64,000 nucleotides of DNA from Asanoa sp. WMMD1127 (GTDB lineage: Bacteria > Actinomycetota > Actinomycetes > Mycobacteriales > Micromonosporaceae). Made by a program: the position numbers and the translations under genes. Positions 35,791 to 45,039 of the stretch are shown piece after piece. The notes under the pieces are model-generated. The model searched no databases. It was given only the letters and a program-made list of their open reading frames with translations, and was not told the DNA's origin. Position 1 is the stretch's first letter; each line of letters begins with the position of its first letter. The DNA is taken from the NCBI RefSeq assembly GCF_029626225.1, contig NZ_JARUBP010000001.1:4774001-4838000 (forward strand), read 5' to 3'.

Positions 35791-36329
35791 TCGTCGGTCA
35801 GCGCCTTCGTCACCGCGGGCGGCAGGTCGCGGTCGGCGTAGAGCAGGCGCACGGCGTGCGGGTCGGGGTTGCCGGCGTCAGGGCCGCGCCACACCAGGCG
35901 CAGGCCCGCCCGCTCCGTCGTGCGCTGGGAGCGGGTGTTGCCCTCGACCAGGTACGCGGTCAGCGGCAGGTCCGGGCGCACCTCGCCGGCCCGGTCGACC
36001 GCGGCCCGGATGAGCTCCTGCGCGTAGCCCTGCCCCCAGAAGGCCGGCACCAGGCGAAATCCCAGGTTCCACGCCACCCCGTGCCGGATGAAGCAGCCGC
36101 CGATGCCGACCAGCCGGCCCTCCGTCGCGGGCAACGCGCTGCGGGCCACCCACATGCCCAGGCCGTCGCGTTCCCACGCCGCGCGCCAGCGGTCGACCAT
36201 CGCCTCCGTCTGCGCCCGGGTCTCGTGGCGGCTCACCGGGTCGTCGCGCCACACCCGCGGGTCCGCGTACAACTCGTGCAGCTCCGCCACATCGTCGGAA
36301 TGCGGCACCCGCAAGGAGAGGCGGTCCAT
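35787..36329 (-). CDS. GNAT N-acetyltransferase
   Basis: A 180-residue GNAT protein of the RimJ/RimL-like type. It begins DRLSLRVPHSDDVAEL, has the conserved acceptor-side GFRLVPAFWGQGYAQELIRAAVD (motif A, pyrophosphate-binding Q/GxGxA variant) and NTRSQRTTERAGLRLVW (motif B). It would transfer acetyl from acetyl-CoA to an amine of a small molecule or protein N-terminus; the substrate is unknown. ATG 36329 chosen by alignment to the family N-terminus. It is divergent from the RibD-like gene. Confidence 0.85.
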   Translation of the reverse strand: MDRLSLRVPHSDDVAELHELYADPRVWRDDPVSRHETRAQTEAMVDRWRAAWERDGLGMWVARSALPATEGRLVGIGGCFIRHGVAWNLGFRLVPAFWGQGYAQELIRAAVDRAGEVRPDLPLTAYLVEGNTRSQRTTERAGLRLVWRGPDAGNPDPHAVRLLYADRDLPPAVTKALTDD

Positions 36330-36460
36330 GCGGTAGATCCTCACGGCGACGCGGCCGGCGCGCCACCGCATTTGTTCGAACCCGCTCGAATGTCTTGCGG
36401 CGACGGCCGATCCCCACGACCGTGGTGGGGACAACGGCGACGGGGACCGGGAGGACAGCG

Positions 36461-37078
36461 GTGGGGACACCAGGCAAGGTGATCGTCAACCAGACGATAT
36501 CGACCGACGGGTACGTGGCCGGGCTCAACCAGAGCGAGCAGCGGCCGTTCGGCGAGGACGGCGGCGACGGCTGGGGCGGCGGGCTGCACGCCTGGATGTT
36601 CGACACCGGCGACGAGAACAAGGCCGAGGTCGACCAGATCAACGCCGCCGCAGCGGTGATCATGGGACGCAACATGTTCGGTCCCGTACGCGGCCCGTGG
36701 GATCGCCCCTGGAACGGCTGGTGGGGCGACGACCCGCCGTTCCACGCACCGGTGTTCGTCTTGACCCACCACGCGCGCGACCCGGAGCCGATGCGGGGCG
36801 GCACGACCTACCACTTCGTGACCGACGGCATCGAGTCGGCGCTGGAGCAGGCCCGGGCCGCGGCGGGCGATGGCGACATCTCCATCCACGGCGGCGCGGA
36901 GACCATCAACCAGTACCTGACCGCCGGCCTTGTCGACGAGCTGCGGCTGCACATCGTCCCGCTCACCATCGGCGCTGGCCCCCGCCTGTTCGAGGGCGTC
37001 CCGCCGCTGAAGCTGGAGCAGGTGGCGGCCCGGGCCGCCAGCACGGTCGTCCACGTCACCTACCGCGTGCTGTCCTGA
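36461..37078 (+). CDS. RibD C-terminal/dihydrofolate reductase-like protein
   Basis: A 205-residue protein of the standalone RibD_C (YwjB/YyaP-like) family. The N-terminal strand KVIVNQTISTDGYVAG, the AAAVIMGRNMFG cofactor segment, the glycine motif DISIHGGAETINQYL and the C-terminal DELRLHIVPLTIGAGPRLF are all typical. Members are NADPH-binding reductases of unknown substrate. GTG 36461 has a GGGAGGA ribosome site 5-6 bp upstream, which decides the start. The last four bases (CTGA) contain the start codon proposed for the next gene. Confidence 0.88.
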   Translation: MGTPGKVIVNQTISTDGYVAGLNQSEQRPFGEDGGDGWGGGLHAWMFDTGDENKAEVDQINAAAAVIMGRNMFGPVRGPWDRPWNGWWGDDPPFHAPVFVLTHHARDPEPMRGGTTYHFVTDGIESALEQARAAAGDGDISIHGGAETINQYLTAGLVDELRLHIVPLTIGAGPRLFEGVPPLKLEQVAARAASTVVHVTYRVLS

Positions 37079-38127
37079 GCCCGATCCGGATCCGCACCGA
37101 CGTCGCCACCCTGGCCCGGTCCCGGTTCGCCACGTCGCCCGCGTTCGAGGTCGCGGCGACGCTGCGCGGCCGGGCGACGGCCGGCGACCAGCACTGGCGG
37201 CACTGGTACCCGCGGGCCCGCGCGCGCCTCGACGCCGCGACCATGGATCTGCTGCACGCGCTCGTCCCGTTGGACCACCCGTACGTCCCCGACTTCCTCA
37301 CCCCGCATCCGCAGCAGTCGCGCGAGACCCGCGACCGCATGGTCGAGGCCATCGCCGCCACGGCCGCCGACGAGCTGGCGCTCCAGCTCGACTTCGCCTT
37401 CGACGGCCGTCCGGTGCACGAGGAGTTCGCGGCGTCCTTCGGTGGCGAGGCCGCGTACCGCCGGTGGCGCCGGCGCCCACCGCCGTTGCTGCGGGGCCTG
37501 CTCGACGCCGGAGACGCGGTGCTGGCCGAGGAGGCCGCCGCCGCGTTCGGGCGGTTCTTCGACGCCGCGATCGCGGAGGACTGGCCGCGCGTGTCCGCCG
37601 TGCTGGACGCCGACGTCGCGTACCGCGCCGAGGTCATGGCCGCCCACGGCATCGCCGCCGTGCTCACCGACCTGGGCCCGGAGATCTGCTGGGACGGTCT
37701 CGACCTGACCCTGCCGCGGCCGTACGACGTGCTGGTGGACTGGGCCGACGACGGCGTCCTGCTGGTCCCCTGCACCGCGCACACCGGCCCCGTCCTGTTC
37801 GTCGCCGAACGACCCCGGACGCCCGTCCTCACCTACGCCGCCCGGGGCACGGCCGCCCTGGGCGTCCCACCGTCCCGGTCCTGCCATGAGGCGCCCGTCG
37901 GCGAGCTCATCGGCCCCACCCGGCTGAGCATCCTGCGGCACCTCGCGGAACCCCGCACGACCACCGCCCTGAGCCGGCTCGACGGGCATTCGACGGCGAC
38001 CATCTCCTACCACCTGGGGGTGCTGAGCCGGGCGGGGCTCGTCACCGGCCGCCGGGGCAGCCGTGGCGTGCTCTACCGCCGGACGGCGCTCGGCGACGCG
38101 CTTCTGCACGGCGAGCTGCCGGCGTGA
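37075..38127 (+). CDS. ArsR-type regulator with long N-terminal domain (DUF5937-like)
   Basis: A 350-residue protein. A C-terminal ArsR winged helix (LIGPTRLSILRHLAEPRTTTALS, GHSTATISYHLGVLSRAGLVTGRRGSRGVLYRRT) follows a 250-residue N-terminal domain beginning IRIRTDVATLARSRFATSPAFEV, the plan of actinobacterial DUF5937/ArsR fusions. No ATG, GTG or TTG lies in frame at the expected start. A CTG at 37075 overlaps the upstream stop as CTGA and gives exactly the usual N-terminus, so a CTG start coupled to the RibD-like gene is proposed. A downstream ATG would delete part of the domain. Confidence 0.8.
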   Translation: MSPIRIRTDVATLARSRFATSPAFEVAATLRGRATAGDQHWRHWYPRARARLDAATMDLLHALVPLDHPYVPDFLTPHPQQSRETRDRMVEAIAATAADELALQLDFAFDGRPVHEEFAASFGGEAAYRRWRRRPPPLLRGLLDAGDAVLAEEAAAAFGRFFDAAIAEDWPRVSAVLDADVAYRAEVMAAHGIAAVLTDLGPEICWDGLDLTLPRPYDVLVDWADDGVLLVPCTAHTGPVLFVAERPRTPVLTYAARGTAALGVPPSRSCHEAPVGELIGPTRLSILRHLAEPRTTTALSRLDGHSTATISYHLGVLSRAGLVTGRRGSRGVLYRRTALGDALLHGELPA

Positions 38128-38150
38128 TCTCGGGACAGTAGCCTGGCCGG

Positions 38151-40535
38151 ATGTCGCTGACCCTCGACGAGGCCCGCGCGCGGGCGGCCATGCTGTCCGC
38201 CGTCTCCTACGACCTCGCACTCGACGTGACCTCCACCCAGACATTCCGTAGCCGGGTCGCCGTGCGGTTCGAGTGTGGCGGCGGCGACACGTTCCTGGAG
38301 CTGCATCGGGCCGAGGCGCTCGAGGTGACGATCGACGGCAACACCGTGGCACCGGCGTACGACGGTCGTCGGGTCCCGTTGGTGGGACTGGCGCCGGGCG
38401 CCCATGAGGTCGTCGTGGACGCGACGATGCGTTACGTCACCGACGGCGAGGGCATGCACACGTTCACCGATCCGGCGGACGGCGAGCGCTACGTCGGCGC
38501 GTACCTCGGTCTCGACATCACCCAGCGGTTGTTCGCCTGCTTCGACCAGCCCGACGTCAAGGGTCCGATCACCGTGACGGTGCAGGCCGATCCAACGTGG
38601 ACGGTGCTGTCGAACGGGCGGCTCGTCAAGGCCGACGGTGGCACGTCCGTGTTCGCGGCCACCCCGCCGATCCCGTGCGCGCTGTTCGCCGTCGTGGCCG
38701 GTCCGTACCATTCGGTGCGGTGGGAGCACCGCGGTCTGCCGATGGGCTGGCACGCCCGCCGCTCGCTGGCCGCCGAGCTCGAGCGCGACGCCGCCGAGCT
38801 GCGGCAGCTGACCGAGGTCTGCTTCGACCACTTCGCCGAGATCTTCACGGAGCCCTTCCCGTTCGACTCGTACGACCAGGTCTTCGTGCCCGAGCTCAAC
38901 TGGGGCGCGATGGAGTGCCCGGGCTGCGTCACGTTCGACGAGTCGGTGCTGCCGCGCGTGCGGATCACCGACGACCAGCGCCGGCGGCGCGCGATGGTCA
39001 TCGCGCACGAGATGTCGCACATGTGGTTCGGCGACCTGGTCACCCCGGTGTGGTGGGAGGACGCGTGGCTCAACGAGTCGTTCGCGGACTACATGGGGTT
39101 CGAGGTGGCCGAGACCGTCGCCGGGTACGCGGGCACGCGCGCGTCGTTCGAGGCCGCTTACAAGCCCAACGCGCTGCTCGCCGACCGTCGCCGTTCCACG
39201 CACCCGGTCGCGCCGGCCACCACCGACGTGCCCGATGTGGACACCGCTACGACCATTTTCGACCACATCTCGTACGGCAAGGGCAATGCGGTCCTGCGCC
39301 AGCTGGTGACGTGGCTCGGCCCGGACGACTTCCTGGCCGGGGTGAACGCGCACCTGACCCGGCACCGGTTCGCCAACGCCACCCTCGAGGACCTGCTGTC
39401 GGCCCTCGACGCCGCCTCGCCGCGTGACGTGCGGGGGTGGGCGCAGGTGTGGCTGCGCCGGTCGGGCCACGACACGATCCGGGTCGGCCGCGAGGGCGAC
39501 GTGCCGGTGCTGACCCGCGACGGCGTGCGCCCGCACCGCTTCACCGTCGCCGCCTACTCGCCGTCGCTGGAGCTCGTCGGCACGCTGCTGGTCGACCTGG
39601 CGGACGAGCCGGTGGCGCTGCCGGACTGGGCGGGCCTGGTGGTGGTGCCCAACGCGTACGGCGAGACCTTCGCCCGCCTCCAGCTGGACCCGCTGTCCCA
39701 CGAGGTCCTCACGCGCGACCTGGCGGCGCTGCCCGACCCGCTCGTGCGAGCCGTGCTGTGGGCGGCGCTGCTCGACCGGGTGCCGCCGCCCACGCACCTG
39801 GACCTGCTGGCCCGCCAGCTCCCCCGCGAGACGTCGGCCACCCTGGTCGGCGCGGCCCTGGCGCGGACCGCGAAGGACCTGGTCCGCCGTTTGGCGCCGG
39901 GCGAGGTGGCCGGCGCGCTGGAGGTCGTCGCGTCGGCCTGCGCGGTCGACGCCGACCAGGACGAGCAGCGCGCGGTGGCACTGGCCCGCGGGCTGGCCTG
40001 GTCCACAAGGGACGCCGGCCTGTTGCGCCGCTGGCTGGACGCGAACGCGACCGACAACGGTCTGACGCTCGACCCGGAGCTGCGCTGGGCGGTCGTGCAC
40101 CGGCTGGCCGAGCTGGGCACGCTCGACGGCGACGAGATCGAGGCGGAGCGGCGCCGGGACGGCACCACCACGGGCGACCTCGGCGCCGCCACGGCCCTGG
40201 CGGCCCGCCCGACGGCCGACGCGAAGGCGGCCGCGTGGCGGGAAATGACCGAGGATCCGGAGGTGTCCGTGCGCCGGTTCCGGGCGCTGGCCACCGGACT
40301 CTGGTCACTGTCGCAGCGCGAGCTGGTCACGCCCTATGTCGCCGCCTATGTCGAGGCGGCGCCGGCCCTGGCCCGGCGGGGATCGGCGTTCGCGGCCGCG
40401 GTCGGCGCGGCCTTCCCGGCGGTGCCGCTGTCGGCCGAGGAACTGGACCTGGTCCGAGACCGCCTGGGCGGCGACGTCCCGACGGTCCTGCGCCGCTTCT
40501 GGGACGACGAGCTCGACGACCGCTCGGCCGGCTGA
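38151..40535 (+). CDS. pepN: Aminopeptidase N (M1 metallopeptidase)
   Basis: A 794-residue M1 aminopeptidase. The zinc site HEMSHMWFGDLV (near residue 286) with the distant Glu in AWLNESFADYMGF is intact, as is the substrate-stabilising Tyr region (FDHISYGKGNAVLRQL). The exopeptidase motif, GxMEN in most members, reads GAMECPGCVTF, with Cys in place of Asn. The C-terminal 330 residues form the ERAP1-like helical domain. It is cytoplasmic (no leader). It removes N-terminal residues from peptides. ATG 38151 is 23 bp after the ArsR gene. The stop faces the ABC-permease stop two bases away. Confidence 0.93.
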   Translation: MSLTLDEARARAAMLSAVSYDLALDVTSTQTFRSRVAVRFECGGGDTFLELHRAEALEVTIDGNTVAPAYDGRRVPLVGLAPGAHEVVVDATMRYVTDGEGMHTFTDPADGERYVGAYLGLDITQRLFACFDQPDVKGPITVTVQADPTWTVLSNGRLVKADGGTSVFAATPPIPCALFAVVAGPYHSVRWEHRGLPMGWHARRSLAAELERDAAELRQLTEVCFDHFAEIFTEPFPFDSYDQVFVPELNWGAMECPGCVTFDESVLPRVRITDDQRRRRAMVIAHEMSHMWFGDLVTPVWWEDAWLNESFADYMGFEVAETVAGYAGTRASFEAAYKPNALLADRRRSTHPVAPATTDVPDVDTATTIFDHISYGKGNAVLRQLVTWLGPDDFLAGVNAHLTRHRFANATLEDLLSALDAASPRDVRGWAQVWLRRSGHDTIRVGREGDVPVLTRDGVRPHRFTVAAYSPSLELVGTLLVDLADEPVALPDWAGLVVVPNAYGETFARLQLDPLSHEVLTRDLAALPDPLVRAVLWAALLDRVPPPTHLDLLARQLPRETSATLVGAALARTAKDLVRRLAPGEVAGALEVVASACAVDADQDEQRAVALARGLAWSTRDAGLLRRWLDANATDNGLTLDPELRWAVVHRLAELGTLDGDEIEAERRRDGTTTGDLGAATALAARPTADAKAAAWREMTEDPEVSVRRFRALATGLWSLSQRELVTPYVAAYVEAAPALARRGSAFAAAVGAAFPAVPLSAEELDLVRDRLGGDVPTVLRRFWDDELDDRSAG

Positions 40536-40537
40536 GC

Positions 40538-41311
40538 TCACCGGGCGTCACGCAACGCGAAGACGAGCAGGCCGAGCAGCAGGGCGCCCCCGGCGTACGC
40601 GGACAGCATGCCCAGGCCGGCCCACGGTCCGATGTGCTCCGCGGCGAAGTCGCGGGTGGCCTGGATCGACAGGCCGGCGTCCATCGGGGAGAACCGGAGC
40701 AACCGGTGCTCCCAGCGCGGATCGCTGACCAACGACGCCGCGACCGGGGTGCCGTAGAGTACGAGCAGGCCGGTGGTGATCGCGCCGGCCGTGTCGCGCA
40801 GCAGGAGCCCGAGACCGGCCGAGAAGGCCGCGATCAGTCCTAAGTAGAGGACCGTGCCGACGGCGGCCCGCTGGTCCAGGCGATCCGACCACGTGGGTAC
40901 GTCAAAGCCGCTGCCGTCCAGTGCGAGGCCGGCCGCGGCGTAGGACGCGGCGACCCCGAGCGCCCCGGCGGCCAGTGTCAGCGTGACGAGGACCACGGCC
41001 TTCCCTAGCACCACCAGGGCGCGGCGGGGCACGGCCGCCAGCGTCGGTTGGATCGTGCGTGTGGCGTACTCGGCGGTCACCGCCAGCACCGCCAGGATCA
41101 CCACCGCGACCTGGCCGAGGCGTACGCCCGCCAGGCTGAGCTTGACCGGGTCGGTCAGGCAGGGGGCGGCGCAGTGGCGCTGGTCCAGGGAGGCCGTGAT
41201 GGCCAGGCCCAGGGCCACGGTCCCGACCACCACGCCGACCAGGAGCCACCCGGTGCTCGGCAAGGTGCGCAGCTTTGTCCACTCGCCCCGCACCGCCCGC
41301 AGCGCCGTCAT
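40538..41311 (-). CDS. ABC-2 type permease
   Basis: A 257-residue integral membrane protein with six hydrophobic helices and the N-terminal RGEWTKLRTLPSTGWLL, the amphipathic entry helix of actinobacterial ABC-2 permeases. It contains a helix-pair core (AVTAEYATRTIQPTLAAVPRRALVVLGKAVVL) also seen in the adjacent permease. ATG 41311 overlaps the upstream permease stop (ATGA). It is the last gene of a three-gene ABC operon transcribed away from a two-component pair, an arrangement typical of peptide-antibiotic or cell-envelope stress exporters. Confidence 0.9.
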   Translation of the reverse strand: MTALRAVRGEWTKLRTLPSTGWLLVGVVVGTVALGLAITASLDQRHCAAPCLTDPVKLSLAGVRLGQVAVVILAVLAVTAEYATRTIQPTLAAVPRRALVVLGKAVVLVTLTLAAGALGVAASYAAAGLALDGSGFDVPTWSDRLDQRAAVGTVLYLGLIAAFSAGLGLLLRDTAGAITTGLLVLYGTPVAASLVSDPRWEHRLLRFSPMDAGLSIQATRDFAAEHIGPWAGLGMLSAYAGGALLLGLLVFALRDAR

Positions 41312-42831
41312 GCGTCGGTCCGCCGCAGGCGCCACCAGGCCAGCCCGAGGGCGGCGCAGGTGTAGGCGGCGACGATGCCGATGCCGGCCCAGGGTCCGAT
41401 CATGGCCCACGGCTCGGCCAGGGTGACGGTCGGCGGCTTGGCCCGTTGGGTGGCCATCCCGCCGGCCAGCGTGGTGTACATGAGCCAGCGGGGCGACGTC
41501 CCCGGCAGCACCATGCCGACGATCAGCGGCAGCAGGACCAGCACGATGGTGGTGGTGATCGCCGCAGCGCTGCGGCGCACGAGCATCCCCACCGCCATCG
41601 CGAACAATGCCACCAGGGTCATGAAGGCCGCGCTCAGCAGTAGGGCCCGCAGCACCGGGCCGTCCGAAAAGGATGGTGTGGGGAAGGCCGGCGGCGCGAA
41701 GCCGTGCTGCTTCATCGTCGGCAGCGCCAGCGCCAGCGCCGTGACGACGCCGACGAGGCTGACGGCGTACGCGGTCGCGCCGAGAACGACGGCCTTGGCG
41801 GCCAGGACCCGTCCCCGCCGCGGGGTGGCCGCGAAGGTCGTGCGGATCATGCCCCGGCGGTATTCCGACGTCGCGAACAGGGCGCCGACCGCGACCAGCG
41901 CCATGAGTCCGGCGATCACGCCGATGAGAGCGCCCTCGACGATGTCGTCGTCCGGCGCCTGGGGGCCGACCTTGCCGGTGCCGGTGACCGTGAAGCCGGC
42001 CCCGGACCCGGCCCCGGTGGCGGCGAACCGGCCGCCGGCGACACCGCCCTTGCCCATGCGGCCGTCCGCGTTCGCGTCGACGACCTGGGTGCCCCGCCAC
42101 TGCCCCGACCCGGTCAGCGTCACGTTGTCGAAGGTCGCGTCCGTGCTCGTCGGGCGCTCGCCGACCGACGAGCTAGCGCCGCCGCGGGAGACGTAGACCG
42201 CCGGCGCGGACGACACGTAGAAGCCGATCTCCGCGGTGGCCGGCAGGTTGCGCGGCGTGACCGAGCCGACCGGCGTCCACGTGGCGCCGTCGGCCGACTC
42301 GTACCCGGTGATCGTGCTCCCCGCCCGGACCAGCCGCAGCCAGCGCGTGCCACTGCTCGCGCTGCCCTCGTGGTCCTGCGTGAAGTCCGACTGCACGCGT
42401 ACGCCGCGATCCTTGGTCAGCAGCACCGAGGCGTACGACGAGCCGGACCGCGTGCCGTCCTTGATCATGATTCCGGCGGCGGGCGCGGCGTACGGGCTGG
42501 GGTCGTCGAGCAGCGTCGTCGGCTCCCCGTCCACGCGCCGCTCGTCCGGCTGCCGCGTCGGCGCCAGCGACGCGACCCGGACCGTCATCGTCGTGTCCCC
42601 GGTGACCGACTGGTGCACGAAATAGAACATGTCGGACACCGGGTCGTTGTGCGGGCCGACGACGAAGTTGCGGTGGACGTTGGCGTCGCTGCGGTTGGCC
42701 GAGGCCAGCAACGCGCTCAGGCCGATGGTCAGCGCCATGGCCGCGAGGAACGTGATGACCCACCGGGACACCGACCGCAGCTTGGTCCATTCGCTGAGCA
42801 GCAGGCGGGGAAACGACTCGCGGGCGTTCAC
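41308..42831 (-). CDS. ABC-2 permease with large extracellular insert
   Basis: A 507-residue permease. The first membrane helix (about 19-42, WVITFLAAMALTIGLSALLA) is followed by about 230 extracellular residues before the remaining five or six helices. The insert looks like a concanavalin/DUF1349-type beta-sandwich (FYFVHQSVTGDTTMTVRVASL, AGIMIKDGTRSGSSYASVLLT, WLRLVRAGSTITGYESADGATW, ATAEIGFYVSS). Such a domain could bind a sugar or envelope ligand (inference). Entry motif LLLSEWTKLRSVSRW and the ATSEYRRGMIRTTFAATPRRGRVL segment match the second permease. It starts within the ATPase stop. Confidence 0.88.
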   Translation of the reverse strand: MNARESFPRLLLSEWTKLRSVSRWVITFLAAMALTIGLSALLASANRSDANVHRNFVVGPHNDPVSDMFYFVHQSVTGDTTMTVRVASLAPTRQPDERRVDGEPTTLLDDPSPYAAPAAGIMIKDGTRSGSSYASVLLTKDRGVRVQSDFTQDHEGSASSGTRWLRLVRAGSTITGYESADGATWTPVGSVTPRNLPATAEIGFYVSSAPAVYVSRGGASSSVGERPTSTDATFDNVTLTGSGQWRGTQVVDANADGRMGKGGVAGGRFAATGAGSGAGFTVTGTGKVGPQAPDDDIVEGALIGVIAGLMALVAVGALFATSEYRRGMIRTTFAATPRRGRVLAAKAVVLGATAYAVSLVGVVTALALALPTMKQHGFAPPAFPTPSFSDGPVLRALLLSAAFMTLVALFAMAVGMLVRRSAAAITTTIVLVLLPLIVGMVLPGTSPRWLMYTTLAGGMATQRAKPPTVTLAEPWAMIGPWAGIGIVAAYTCAALGLAWWRLRRTDA

Positions 42832-43760
42832 CGGGCGCTCCCCTCGACGGCCTCGGGCGCGTACTCGATCGATCCCCGGGTCAGGTCCATGTAGGCCTCT
42901 TCCAGCGAGGCCCGGTGCCGGCGCAGCTCGGAGAAGGGGACACCGGCCTCGGTCAGCAGCGTCGAGACGCGGTCGCCGGGCAGGCCCTCGACGGTCATGG
43001 TTTCGCCGCCGATGACCGTCACGGTCGCGCCCGCGCGGGCCAGCACGGTGGTGGCCTCCTCGCGCCGCACGGTGACGACCTCGGTGCGCTCCTTGGACGC
43101 GGCGGCGAGCAGCTCGGCCACGCTGGTGTCGGCGACGAGCCGGCCGCGGCCGATGACGATCAGGTGGTCGGCGGTGCCTTCGAGCTCGCCCATGAGGTGG
43201 CTGGAGACCAGCACCGCCCGCCCCTCCGCCGCCAAACCCGCGAGCAGGCCGCGGATCCAGACGATGCCGTCGGGGTCGAGCCCGTTGACCGGCTCGTCGA
43301 AGATCAGCACCGGCGGGTCGCCGAGGAGGGCCGCCGCGATGCCCAGCCGCTGCTGCATGCCGAGCGAGAACCCACCCGCGCGACGCCGCGCCGCCGCGCC
43401 CAGACCGACCTCTTCGAGCACCTGGTGTACGCGACGCCTGGGGATGCCGTTGCTGTGGGCCAGCCAGAGCAGGTGGTCGCGAGCCCGGCGGCCGGGGTGC
43501 ACCGCCGACGCGTCCAGCAGCGCGCCGACCTTCGTCAGCGGGGTGCGCAGCGATCGGTACGGCTTGCCGCCGACCAGGGCCGCGCCGCCGTCCGGTGAGT
43601 CGAGCCCGAGGATCAGCCGCATCGTCGTGGACTTGCCGGCCCCGTTGGGCCCGACGAACCCGGTCACTTCGCCCGGACGGACCGTGAACGACAACCCGTC
43701 CACGGCCACGGTGGTCCGGTAGCGCTTGTGCAGGTCGCGTACCTCGATGGTGGGTTCCAT
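42828..43760 (-). CDS. ABC transporter ATP-binding protein
   Basis: A 310-residue ATPase, first gene of the ABC operon. Walker A is GPNGAGKSTTM, the signature is FSLGMQQRLGIAAALL (a LSxGxxQR variant) and Walker B is VLIFDEPVNGLDPDG, followed by VLVSSHLMGELE (H-loop). The C-terminal 90 residues are the accessory domain of DRR/bacitracin-type exporters. ATG 43760. The divergent kinase gene starts 137 bp away, and the gap holds the promoters for both units. It powers the two permeases encoded downstream. Confidence 0.95.
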   Translation of the reverse strand: MEPTIEVRDLHKRYRTTVAVDGLSFTVRPGEVTGFVGPNGAGKSTTMRLILGLDSPDGGAALVGGKPYRSLRTPLTKVGALLDASAVHPGRRARDHLLWLAHSNGIPRRRVHQVLEEVGLGAAARRRAGGFSLGMQQRLGIAAALLGDPPVLIFDEPVNGLDPDGIVWIRGLLAGLAAEGRAVLVSSHLMGELEGTADHLIVIGRGRLVADTSVAELLAAASKERTEVVTVRREEATTVLARAGATVTVIGGETMTVEGLPGDRVSTLLTEAGVPFSELRRHRASLEEAYMDLTRGSIEYAPEAVEGSAR

Positions 43761-43896
43761 GGCACGCAGACTAGGCAGCGCGACCCGATCGGCGCGTCAC
43801 GGCGGAGAGGGGTTCCGGTGGCCGCCCCGCCTCCCCAAAACGAGGGAGAGCCGCTCCCCGACGGGACGGACGACGGACGGCGGCGGGCCCGTCACA

Positions 43897-45039
43897 ATGA
43901 CTGGTGTGACAGGGCTGCGGGTACGGCCGGGCACGCTGGTCGGCGCGGCGACGGCGGTCCTCGGCGTGGGCGCGGCCATCGAGTCACTCGGGTCCACCGG
44001 CGGTCCGCTCGCGCCCGCCCTGCACGCGCTCGTCGCCTGCGCCGTGGTGGCGCCGCTGGCCCTCGCGCGACTCTGGCCCGTCATCGCCGCCGTCCTGTCG
44101 ACCATCGCCTGCCTGTCGGGAGTGCTCCTGGCGACCCCGGCCACGGTCGCCGGGACGCTCGCGTTGATGGCCCTGTTCTGGACGGTCGGCCACGTACGGC
44201 CGTTGCCGTGCCCCGCCCTGTTGGTGCTCCCGTACGCGCTTCTCCTCTTTGTGGCCGATGGCGCCGGTGACCGGGTGAGCGCGGTCGTGTTGCTGGCGCT
44301 GGTTCTCGGCGCGGCGGCGGTCGGGGCGGCCATGCGGCTGCGGGCCGAGACGCGTCGCCGGCAGGTCTCGGCGCGATCGGCGGAGGCGTCGCTTCTGGAG
44401 TACGCGGCCCGGGGCGAACGGGCCCGCATCGCCCGCGAGCTGCACGACGTGGTGGCGCACCACATCACCATGATCGCGCTGCAGGCGGACGCGGCCCGGC
44501 TGGCGACGCCGGGCCTCCCGCCCGACGGCGCCCAGCGGCTGACCGCCATCGGCGACACCGCCCGGACGGCGCTGAGCGAGATGCGCCGGCTGCTGGGCGT
44601 ACTCCGGGAGGATGTCGACGCGGAGGACGAGCTTCGGCGGCCGCAGCCGGGGTTGCGGCAGCTCTACGCGTTGCTCGACGAGGTGCGCGACGCCGGCTCG
44701 GTCAGTGTGCGGCTGATCGTGTCGGGGCCGGTGCAGCCGCTCGACCAGGGGCTGGAGCTGACCGCGTACCGCATCGTGCAGGAGGCCCTGACCAACGTGC
44801 GGCGGCATGCGCCGGGCGCGTCCGTCGACGTGGAGCTGCGCTACTGCGCCGACGAGTTGTGGGTGCGGGTGCACGACAACGGACCGGGCGCGCCGCCCTC
44901 CGGTGCGGCTGCCGGCCACGGGTTGACGGGAATGCGGGAGCGGGCCGCCATGGCCGGGGGAACGCTCGTTGCCGGGCCGGGGCCGACGAGCGGATTCCTG
45001 GTCGAAGCGGTCCTGCCCAGGAAGGGAGCGGCGGCGTGA
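43897..45039 (+). CDS. Sensor histidine kinase, HisKA_3 type
   Basis: A 380-residue kinase with five to six N-terminal membrane helices and few extracellular loops, like intramembrane-sensing kinases. HisKA_3 acceptor His: ARELHDVVAHHITMIALQ. HATPase: YRIVQEALTNVRRHAPG (N box), VRVHDNGPG (D box) and GHGLTGMRERAAMAGG (G box). ATG 43897 precedes the first helix. The stop overlaps the regulator's GTG (GTGA). Since the ABC operon is divergent and the sensor lacks a large extracellular domain, the transporter itself may take part in sensing (inference, as in BceS/BceAB systems). Confidence 0.92.
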   Translation: MTGVTGLRVRPGTLVGAATAVLGVGAAIESLGSTGGPLAPALHALVACAVVAPLALARLWPVIAAVLSTIACLSGVLLATPATVAGTLALMALFWTVGHVRPLPCPALLVLPYALLLFVADGAGDRVSAVVLLALVLGAAAVGAAMRLRAETRRRQVSARSAEASLLEYAARGERARIARELHDVVAHHITMIALQADAARLATPGLPPDGAQRLTAIGDTARTALSEMRRLLGVLREDVDAEDELRRPQPGLRQLYALLDEVRDAGSVSVRLIVSGPVQPLDQGLELTAYRIVQEALTNVRRHAPGASVDVELRYCADELWVRVHDNGPGAPPSGAAAGHGLTGMRERAAMAGGTLVAGPGPTSGFLVEAVLPRKGAAA

